A DNA stretch of 64,000 nt, taken from NCBI GenBank assembly GCA_026018925.1, contig JAKSZU010000016.1:11812940-11876939 (forward strand), read 5' to 3'. Source of the DNA: Tupaia tana. Its lineage: Eukaryota > Chordata > Mammalia > Scandentia > Tupaiidae. Each line of letters begins with the position of its first letter. Positions within the stretch are counted from its first letter, which is position 1. The notes beneath the pieces were generated by a model. That model worked only from the letters and a program-made list of their open reading frames with translations, was not told the DNA's origin and did no database searches. Below, piece after piece: positions 50,901 to 61,751 of this stretch. Both the position numbers and the translations under genes were made by a program.

Positions 50901-51403
50901 TCCAGCATACAAAACCCACGTGACAGCCCTTCTGCAAGAGAAAGCCTGCTCAATGGCTCCTGACATCTAGACATGCTGGGAGAAAGGAAGATGTCCCACT
51001 CCTAACTGGGACTCCAGCATACAAAACGCACGTGAACAGCCCTTCTTCAAGAGAAAGCCTGCTCAATGGCTCCTGACATCTAGACATGCTGGGAGAAAGG
51101 AAGATGTCCCACTCCTAACTGGGCCTCCAGCATACAAAACCCACGTGAACAGCCCTTCTTCAAGAGAAAGCCTGCTCAATGGCTCCTGACATCTAGACAT
51201 GCTGGGAGACAGGAAGATGTCCCACTCCTAACTGGGCCTCCAGCATACAAAACCCACGTGAACAGCCCTTCTTCAAGAGAAAGCCTGCTCAATGGCTCCT
51301 GACGTCTAGACATGCTGGGAGAAAGGAAGATGTCCCACTCCTAACTGGGCCTCCAGCCTACAAAACCCATGTGAACAGCCCTTCTTCAAGAGAAAGCCTG
51401 CTC

Positions 51404-51686
51404 TGGGAACCAGCAGTTAGTGTAATGGCTATGTCGCTGGACTCCCACGTAGTCGACCGTGGTTCGCGTCTCGGACCCGGTGGCTTACAACTCACGCCGG
51501 GAGCGTGTGCGTGCGTGCCCAAGATCCCGAGAGGAGAATGGAGGAGAAGGGATTGCGGCGTGACCATCCCCCCTGGGGGGTGATTTCTCGCTTTCTGTCT
51601 CTATGTCTCTCTCTATCTGTCTGGCGAGCGCACGCGCCCTAAAGCGAAAAAAAACTCTCAAGAAAAAAAAAAAAAAAAAAAAAAAA
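51404..51686 (+). mobile_element. tRNA-SINE, long form, inside satellite (copy A)
   Basis: TGGGAACCAGCAGTTAGTGTAATGG inserted within GAAAGCCTGCTC|AATGG; the monomer resumes with AAGCCTGCTC. Ends CCCTAAAGCGAAAAAAAACTC, a long poly-A. Confidence 0.9.
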
Positions 51687-53149
51687 AAGCCTGCTCAATG
51701 GCTCCTGACATCTAGACATGCTGGGAGAAAAGAAGATGTCCCACTCCTAACTGGGCCTCCAGCATACAAAACCCACGTGAACAGCCCTTCTTCAAGAGAA
51801 AGCCTGCTCAATGGCTCCTGACATCTAGACATGCTGGGAGAAAGGAAGATGTCCCACTCCTAACTGGGCCTCCAGCCTACAAAACCCACGTGAACAGCCC
51901 TTCTTCAAGAGAAAGCCTGCTCAATGGCTCCTGACATCTAGACATGCTGGGAGAAAGGAAGATGTCCCACTCCTAACAGGGCCTCCAGCCTACAAAACCC
52001 ACGTGAACAGCCCTTCTTCAAGAGAAAGCCTGCTCAATGGCTCCTGACATCTAGACATGCTGGGAGAAAGGAAGATGTCCCACTCCTAACTGGGCCTCCA
52101 GCCTACAAAACCCACGTGAACAGCCCTTCTTCAAGAGAAAGCCTGCTCAATGGCTCCTGACATCTAGACATGCTGGGAGAAAGGAAGATGTCCCACTCCT
52201 AACTGGGCCTCCAGCCTACAAAACCCACGTGAACAGCCCTTCTTCAAGAGAAAGCCTGCTCAATGGCTCCTGATATCTAGACATGCTGGGAGAAAGGAAG
52301 ATGTCCCACTCCTAACTGGGCCTCCAGCATACAAAACCCACGTGAACAGCCCTTCTTCAAGAGAAAGCCTGCTCAATGGCTCCTGACATCTAGACATGCT
52401 GGGAGAAAGGAAGATGTCCCACTCCTAACTGGGCCTCCAGCCTACAAAACCCACGTGAACAGCCCTTCTTCAAGAGAAAGCCTGCTCAATGGCTCCTGAC
52501 ATCTAGACATGCTGGGAGAAAGGAAGATGTCCCACTCCTAACTGGGCCTCCAGCATACAAAACCCACGTGAACAGCCCTTCTTCAAGAGAAAGCCTGCTC
52601 AATGGCTCCTGACATCTAGACATGCTGGGAGAAAGGAAGATGCCCCACTCCTAACTGGGCCTCCAGCCTACAAAACCCACGTGAACAGCCCTTCTTCAAG
52701 AGAAAGCCTGCTCAATGGCTCCTGACATCTAGACATGCTGGGAGAAAGGAAGATGTCCCACTCCTAACTGGGCCTCCAGCATACAAAACCCACGTGAACA
52801 GCCCTTCTTCAAGAGAAAGCCTGCTCAATGGCTCCTGACATCTAGACATGCTGGGAGAAAGGAAGATGTCCCACTCCTAACTGGGCCTCCAGCATACAAA
52901 ACCCACGTGAACAGCCCTTCTTCAAGAGAAAGCCTGCTCAATGGCTCCTGACATCTAGACATGCTGGGAGAAAGGAAGATGTCCCACTCCTAACTGGGCC
53001 TCCAGCCTACAAAACCCAAGTGAACAGCCCTTCTTCACGAGAAAGCCTGCTCAATGGCTCCTGACATCTAGACATGCTGGGAGAAAGGAAGATGTCCCAC
53101 TCCTAACTGGGCCTCCAGCATACAAAACCCACGTGAACAGCCCATCTTC

Positions 53150-56100
53150 AAGAGAAAGCCTGCTCAATGGATCCTGACATCTAGACATGCTGGGAGAAAG
53201 GAAGATGTCCCACTCCTAACTGGGCCTCCAGCATACAAAACCCACGTGAACAGCCCTTCTGCAAGAGAAAGCCTGCTCAATGGCTCCTGACATCTAGACA
53301 TGCTGGGAGAAAGGAAGATGTCCCACTCCTAACTGGGACTCCAGCATACAAAACGCACGTGAACAGCCCTTCTTCAAGAGAAAGCCTGCTCAATGGCTCC
53401 TGACATCTAGACATGCTGGGAGAAAGGAAGATGTCCCACTCCTAACTGGGCCTCCAGCATACAAAACCCACGTGAACAGCCCTTCTTCAAGAGAATGCCT
53501 GCTCAATGGCTCCTGACATCTAGACATGCTGGGAGAAAGGAAGATGTCCCACTCCTAACTGGGCCTCCAGCCTACAAAACCCACGTGAACAGCCCTTCTT
53601 CAAGAGAAAGCCTGCTCAATGGCTCCTGACATCTAGACATGCTGGGAGAAAGGAAGATGTCCCACTCCTAACTGGGCCTCCAGCCTACAAACCCACGTGA
53701 ACAGCCCTTCTTCAAGAGAAAGCCTGCTCAATGGCTCCTGACATCTAGACATGCTGGGAGAAAGGAAGATGTCCCACTCCTAACTGGGCCTCCAGCCTAC
53801 AAAACCCACGTGAACAGCCCTTCTTCAAGAGAAAGCCTGCTCAATGGCTCCTGACATCTAGACATGCTGGGAGAAAGGAAGATGTCCCACTCCTAACTGG
53901 GCCTCCAGCATACAAAACCCACGTGAACAGCCCTTCTTCAAGAGAAAGCCTGCTCAATGGCTCCTGACATCTAGACATGCTGGGAGAAAGGAAGATGTCC
54001 CACTCCTAACTGGGCCTCCAGCCTACAAAACCCACGTGAACAGCCCTTCTTCAAGAGAAAGCCTGCTCAATGGCTCCTGACATCTAGACATGCTGGGAGA
54101 AAGGAAGATGTCCCACTCCTAACTGGGCCTCCAGCATACAAAACCCACGTGAACAGCCCTTCTTCAAGAGAAAGCCTGCTCAATGGCTCCTGACATCTAG
54201 ACATGCTGGGAGAAAGGAAGATGCCCCACTCCTAACTGGGCCTCCAGCCTACAAAACCCACGTGAACAGCCGTTCTTCAAGAGAAAGCCTGCTCAATGGC
54301 TCCTGACATCTAGACATACTGGGAGAAAGGAAGATGTCCCACTCCTAACTGGGCCTCCAGCATACAAAACCCACGTGAACAGCCCTTCTTCAAGAGAAAG
54401 CCTGCTCAATGGCTCCTGACATCTAGACATGCTGGGAGAAAGGAAGATGTCCCACTCCTAACTGGGCCTCCAGCATACAAAACCCACGTGAACAGCCCTT
54501 CTTCAAGAGAAAGCCTGCTCAATGGCTCCTGACATCTAGACATGCTGGGAGAAAGGAAGATGTCCCACTCCTAACTGGGCCTCCAGCCTACAAAACCCAA
54601 GTGAACAGCCCTTCTTCAAGAGAAAGCCTGCTCAATGGCTCCTGACATCTAGACATGCTGGGAGAAAGGAAGATGTCCCACTCCTATCTGGGCCTCCAGC
54701 ATACAAAACCCACGTGAACAGCCCATCTTCAAGAGAAAGCCTGCTCAATGGATCCTGACATCTAGACATGCCGGGAGAAAGGAAGATGTCCCACTCCTAA
54801 CTAGGCCTCCAGCCTACAAAACCCACGTGAACAGCCCTTCTGCAAGAGAAAGCCTGCTCAATGGCTCCTGACATCTAGACATGCTGGGAGAAAGGAAGAT
54901 GTCCCACTCCTAACTGGGACTCCAGCATACAAAACGCACGTGAACAGCCCTTCTTCAAGAGAAAGCCTGCTCAATGGCTCCTGACATCTAGACATGCTGG
55001 GAGAAAGGAAGATGTCCCACTCCTAACTGGGCCTCCAGCATACAAAACCCACGTGAACAGCCCTTCTTCAAGAGAATGCCTGCTCAATGGCTCCTGACAT
55101 CTAGACATGCTGGGAGAAAGGAAGATGTCCCACTCCTAACTGGGCCTCCAGCCTACAAAACCCACGTGAACAGCCCTTCTTCAAGAGAAAGCCTGCTCAA
55201 TGGCTCCTGACATCTAGACATGCTGGGAGAAAGGAAGATGTCCCACTCCTAACTGGGCCTCCAGCCTACAAACCCACGTGAACAGCCCTTCTTCAAGAGA
55301 AAGCCTGCTCAATGGCTCCTGACATCTAGACATGCTGGGAGAAAGGAAGATGTCCCACTCCTAACTGGGCCTCCAGCATACAAAACCCACGTGAACAGCC
55401 CTTCTTCAAGAGAAAGCCTGCTCAATGGCTCCTGACATCTAGACATGCTGGGAGAAAGGAAGATGTCCCACTCCTAACTGGGCCTCCAGCCTACAAAACC
55501 CACGTGAACAGCCCTTCTTCAAGAGAAAACCTGCTCAATGGCTCCTGACATCTACACATGCTGGGAGAAAGGAAGATGTCCCACTCCTAACTGGGCCTCC
55601 AGCCTACAAAACCCACGTGAACAGCCCTTCTTCAAGAGAAAGCCTGCTCAATGGCTCCTGACATCTAAACACGCTGGGAGAAAGGAAGATGTCCCACTCC
55701 TAACTGGGCCTCCAGCCTACAAAACCCACGTGAACAGCCCTTCTTCAAGAGAAAGGGTGCTCAATGGCTCCTGACATCTAGACATGCTGGGAGAAAGGAA
55801 GATGTCCCACTCCTAACTGGGCCTCCAGCATACAAAACCCAAGTGAACAGCCCTTCTTCATGAGAAAGCCTGCTCAATGGCTCCTGACATCTAGACATGC
55901 TGGGAGAAAGGAAGATGTCCCACTCCTAACTGGGCCTCCAGCCTACAAAACGCACGTGAACAGCCCTTCTTCAAGAGAAAGCCTGCTCAATGGCTCCTGA
56001 CATCTAGACATGCTGGGAGAAAGGAAGATGTCCCACTCCTAACTGGGCCTCCAGCCTACAAAACCCACGTGAACAGCCCTTCTTCAAGAGAAAGCCTGCT

Positions 56101-58360
56101 CAATGGCTCCTGACATCTAGACATGCTGGGAGAAAGGAAGATGTCCCACTCCTAACTGGGCCTCCAGCCTACAAAACCCACGTGAACAGCCCTTCTTCAA
56201 GAGAAAGCCTGCTCAATGGCTCCTGACATCTAGACATGCTGGGAGAAAGGAAGATGTCCCACTCCTAATTGGGCCTCCAGCATACAAAACCCAGGTGAAC
56301 AGCCCTTCTTCAAGAGAAAGCCTGCTCAATGGCTCCTGACATCTAGACATGCTGGGAGAAAGGAAGATGTCCCACTCCTAACTGGGCCTCCAGCATACAA
56401 AACCCACGTGAACAGCCCTTCTTCAAGAGAAAGCCTGCTCAATGGCTCCTGACATCTAGACATGCTGGGAGAAAGGAAGATGTCCCACTCCTAACTGGGC
56501 CTCCAGCCTACAAAACCCAAGTGAACAGCCCTTCTTCACGAGAAAGCCTGCTCAATGGCTCCTGACATCTAGACATGCTGGGAGAAAGGAAGATGTCCCA
56601 CTCCTAACTGGGCCTCCAGCATACAAAACCCACATGAACAGCCCATCTTCAAGAGAAAGCCTGCTCAATGGATCCTGACATCTAGACATGCTGGGAGAAA
56701 GGAAGATGTCCCACTCCTAACTGGGCCTCCAGCATACAAAACCCACGTGAACAGCCCTTCTGCAAGAGAAAGCCTGCTCAATGGCTCCTGACATCTAGAC
56801 ATGCTGGGAGAAAGGAAGATGTCCCACTCCTAACTGGGACTCCAGCATACAAAACGCACGTGAACAGCCCTTCTTCAAGAGAAAGCCTGCTCAATGGCTC
56901 CTGACATCTAGACATGCTGGGAGAAAGGAAGATGCCCCACTCCTAACTGGGCCTCCAGCCTACAAAACCCACGTGAACATCCCTTCTTCAAGAGAAAGCC
57001 TGCTCAATGGCTCCTGACATCTAGACATGCTGGGAGAAAGGAAGATGTCCCACTCCTAACTGGGCCTCCAGCATACAAAACCCACGTGAACAGCCCTTCT
57101 TCAAGAGAAAGCCTGCTCAATGGCTCCTGACATCTAGACATGCTGGGAGAAAGGAAGATGTCCCACTCCTAACTGGGCCTCCAGCATACAAAACCCACGT
57201 GAACAGCCCTTCTTCAAGAGAAAACCTGCTCAATGGCTCCTGACATCTAGACATGCTGGGAGAAAGGAAGATGTCCCACTCCTAACTGGGCCTCCAGCCT
57301 ACAAAACCCACGTGAACAGCCCTTCTTCAAGAGAAAGCCTGCTCAATGGCTCCTGACATCTAAACACGCTGGGAGAAAGGAAGATGTCCCACTCCTAACT
57401 GGGCCTCCAGCCTACAAAACCCACGTGAACAGCCCTTCTTCAAGAGAAAGGGTGCTCAATGGCTCCTGACATCTAGACATGCTGGGAGAAAGGAAGATGT
57501 CCCACTCCTAACTGGGCCTCCAGCATACAAAACCCACGTGAACAGCCCTTCTTCAAGAGAAAGCCTGCTCAATGGCTCCTGACATCTAGACATGCTGGGA
57601 GAAAGGAAGATGTCCCACTCCTAATTGGGCCTCCAGCATACAAAACCCACGTGAACAGCCCTTCTTCAAGAGAAAGCCTGCTCAATGGATCCTGACATCT
57701 AGACATGCTGGGAGAAAGGAAGATGTCCCACTCCTAACTGGGCCTCCAGCATACAAAACCCACGTGAACAGCCCTTCTTCAAGAGAAAGCCTGCTCAATG
57801 GCTCCTGACATCTAGACATGCTGGGAGAAAGGAAGATGTCCCACTCCTAACTGGGCCTCCAGCCTACAAAACCCAAGTGAACAGCCCTTCTTCACGAGAA
57901 AGCCTGCTCAATGGCTCCTGACATCTAGACATGCTGGGAGAAAGGAAGATGTCCCACTCCTAACTGGGCCTCCAGCATACAAAACCCACGTGAACAGCCC
58001 ATCTTCAAGAGAAAGCCTGCTCAATGGCTCCTGACATCTAGACATGCTGGGAGAAAGGAAGATGTCCCACTCCTAACTGGGCCTCCAGCATACAAAACCC
58101 ACGTGAACAGCCCTTCTGCAAGAGAAAGCCTGCTCAATGGCTCCTGACATCTAAACACGCTGGGAGAAAGGAAGATGTCCCACTCCTAACTGGGACTCCA
58201 GCATACAAAACGCACGTGAACAGCCCTTCTTCAAGAGAAAGCCTGCTCAATGGCTCCTGACATCTAGACATGCTGGGAGAAAGGAAGATGTCCCACTCCT
58301 AACTGGGCCTCCAGCATACAAAACCCACGTGAACAGCCCTTCTTCAAGAGAATGCCTGCT
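53150..58360 (+). repeat. Second higher-order repeat domain
   Basis: A different marker set: GAGAATGCCT at 53491, 55072 and 58348 (14 and 29 monomers apart, minus 1 bp), AATGGATCCTGAC, CCCAAGTGAACAG with TTCACGAG, CTAAACACGC, and AAAGGGTGCTC. The markers of the 43-48 kb domain are mostly missing. Confidence 0.82.
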
Positions 58361-61072
58361 CAATGGCTCCTGACATCTAGACATGCTGGGAGAAAGGAAG
58401 ATGTCCCACTCCTAACTGGGCCTCCAGCCTACAAAACCCACGTGAACAGCCCTTCTTCAAGAGAAAGCCTGCTCAATGGCTCCTGACATCTAGACATGCT
58501 GGGAGAAAGGAAGATGTCCCACTCCTAACTGGGCCTCCAGCCTACAAAACCCACGTGAACAGCCCTTCTTCAAGAGAAAGCCTGCTCAATGGCTCCTGAC
58601 ATCTAGACATGCTGGGAGAAAGGAAGATGTCCCACTCCTAACTGGGCCTCCAGCCTACAAAACCCACGTGAACAGCCCTTCTTCAAGAGAAAGCCTGCTC
58701 AATGGCTCCTGACATCTAGACATGCTGGGAGAAAGGAAGATGTCCCACTCCTAACTGGGCCTCCAGCATACAAAACCCACGTGAACAGCCCTTCTTCAAG
58801 AGAAAGCCTGCTCAATGGCTCCTGACATCTAAACACGCTGGGAGAAAGGAAGATGTCCCACTCCTAACTGGGCCTCCAGCCTACAAAACCCACGTGAACA
58901 GCCCTTCTTCAAGAGAAAGGGTGCTCAATGGCTCCTGACATCTAGACATGCTGGGAGAAAGGAAGATGTCCCACTCCTAACTGGGACTCCAGCATACAAA
59001 ACCCAAGTGAACAGCCCTTCTTCAAGAGAAAGCCTGCTCAATGGCTCCTGACATCTAGACATGCTGGGAGAAAGGAAGATGTCCCACTCCTAACTGGGCC
59101 TCCAGCCTACAAAACCCACGTGAACAGCCCTTCTTCAAGAGAAAGCCTGCTCAATGGCTCCTGACATCTAGACATGCTGGGAGAAAGGAAGATGTCCCAC
59201 TCCTAACTGGGCCTCCAGCCTACAAAACCCACGTGAACAGCCCTTCTTCAAGAGAAAGCCTGCTCAATGGCTCCTGACATCTAGACATGCTGGGAGAAAG
59301 GAAGATGTCCCACTCCTAACTGGGCCTCCAGCCTACAAAACCCACGTGAACAGCCCTTTTTCAAGAGAAAGCCTGCTCAATGGCTCCTGACATCTAGACA
59401 TGCTGGGAGAAAGGAAGATGTCCCACTCCTAACTGGGCCTCCAGCCTACAAAACCCACGTGAACAGACCTTCTTCAAGAGAAAGCCTGCTCAATGGCTCC
59501 TGACATCTAGACATGCTGGGAGAAAGGAAGATGTCCCACTCCTAACTGGGCCTCCAGCATACAAAACCCACGTGAACAGCCCTTCTTCAAGAGAAAGCCT
59601 GGTCAATGGCTCCTGACATCTAGACATGCTGGGAGAAAGGAAGATGTCCCACTCCTAACTGGGCCTCCAGCCTACAAAACCCACGTGAACAGCCCTTCTT
59701 CAAGAGAAAGCCTGCTCAATGGCTCCTGACATCTAGACATGCTGGGAGAAAGGAAGAAGTCCCACTCCTAACTGGGCCTCCAGCATACAAAACCCACGTG
59801 AACAGCCCTTCTTCAAGAGAAAGCCTGCTCAATGGCTCCTGACATCTAGACATGCTGGGAGAAAGGAAGATGTCCCACTCCTAACTGGGCCTCCAGCCTA
59901 CAAAACCCACGTGAACAGCCCTTCTTCAAGAGAAAGCCTGCTCAATGGCTCCTGACATCTAGACATGCTGGGAGAAAGGAAGATGTCCCACTCCTAACTG
60001 GGCCTCCAGCCTACAAAACCCACGTGAACAGCCCTTCTTCAAGAGAAAGCCTGCTCAATGGCTCCTGACATCTAGACATGCTGGGAGAAAGGAAGATGTC
60101 CCACTCCTAACTGGGCCTCTCCAGCATACAAAACCCACGTGAACAGCCCTTCTTCAAGAGAAAGCCTGCTCAATGGCTCCTGACATCTAGACATGCTGGG
60201 AGAAAGGAAGATGTCCCACTCCTAACTGGGCCTCCAGCATACAAAACCCACGTGAACAGCCCTTCTTCAAGAGAAAGCCTGCTCAATGGCTCGTGACATC
60301 TAGACATGCTGGGAGAAAGGAAGATGTCCCACTCCTAACTGGGCCTCCAGCCTACAAAACCCACGTGAACAGCCCTTCTTCAAGAGAAAGCCTGCTCAAT
60401 GGCTCCTGACATCTAGACATGCTGGGAGAAAGGAAGATGTCCCACTCCTAACTGGGCCTCCAGCCTACAAAACCCACGTGAACAGCTCTTCAAGAGAAAG
60501 CCTGCTCAATGGCTCCTGACATCTAGACATGCTGGGAGAAAGGAAGATGTCCCACTCCTAACTGGGCCTCCAGCCTACAAAACCCACGTTAACAGCCCAT
60601 CTTCAAGAGAAAGCCTGCTCAATGGCTCCTGACATCTAGACATGCTGGGAGAAAGGAAGATGTCCCACTCCTAACTGGGATTCCAGCATACAAAACGCAC
60701 GTGAACAGCCCTTCTTCAAGAGAAAGCCTGCTCAATGGCTCCTGACATCTAGACATGCTGGGAGAAAGGAAGATGTCCCACTCCTAACTGGGCCTCCAGC
60801 ATACAAAACCCACGTGAACAGCCCTTCTTCAAGAGAAAGCCTGCTCAATGGCTCCTGACATCTAGAAATGCTGGGAGACAGGAAGATGTCCCACTCCTAA
60901 CTGGGCCTCCAGCATACAAAACCCACGTGAACAGCCCTTCTTCAAGAGAAAGCCTGCTCAATGGCTCCTGACATCTAGACATGCTGGGAGAAAGGAAGAT
61001 GTCCCACCCCTAACTGGGCCTCCAGCCTACAAAACCCATGTGAACAGCCCTTCTTCAAGAGAAAGCCTGCTC

Positions 61073-61329
61073 TGGGAACCAGCAGTTAGTGTAATGGCTA
61101 TGTCGCTGGACTCCCACGTAGTCGACCGTGGTTCGCGTCTCGGACCCGGTGGCTTACAACTCACGCCGGGCGCGTGTGCGTGCGTGCCCAAGATCCCGAG
61201 AGGAGAATGGAGGAGAAGGGATTGCGGCGTGACCATCCCCCCTGGGGGGTGATTTCTCGCTTTCTGTCTCTATGTCTCTCTCTATCTGTCTGGCGAGCGC
61301 ACGCGCCCTATAGCGAAAAAAACCTCTCC

Positions 61330-61353
<24 letters not shown>
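61073..61353 (+). mobile_element. tRNA-SINE inside satellite (copy B)
   Basis: Same insertion point and same diagnostic bases as copy A (GGTTCGCGTCTCGGACC; ACTCACGCCGGG); AGAGAAAGCCTGCTC on both sides. Ends CCCTATAGCGAAAAAAACC. Confidence 0.9.
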
Positions 61354-61360
<7 letters not shown>

Positions 61361-61481
61361 GCCTGCTCAATGGCTCCTGACATCTAGACATGCTGGGAGA
61401 AAGGAAGATGTCCCACCCCTAACTGGGCCTCCAGCCTACAAAACCCATGTGAACAGCCCTTCTTCAAGAGAAAGCCTGCTC

Positions 61482-61751
61482 TGGGAACCAGCAGTTAGTG
61501 TAATGGCTATGTCGCTGGACTCCCACGTAGTCGACCGTGGTTCGCGTCTCGGACCCGGTGGCTTACAACTCACGCCGGGCGCGTGTGCGTGCGTGCCCAA
61601 GATCCCGAGAGGAGAATGGAGGAGAAGGGATTGTGGCGTGACCATCCCCCCTGGGGGGTGATTTCTCGCTTTCTGTCTCTATGTCTCTCTCTATCTGTCT
61701 GGCGAGCGCACGCGCCCTATAGCGAAAAAAACCTCTCCAAAAAAAAAAAAA
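61482..61751 (+). mobile_element. tRNA-SINE inside satellite (copy C)
   Basis: 409 bp after copy B (113-bp monomer + 296-bp insertion), sharing the CCCACCCCTAAC variant upstream; one interior change (GATTGTGGCG) and a shorter poly-A. Confidence 0.9.
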
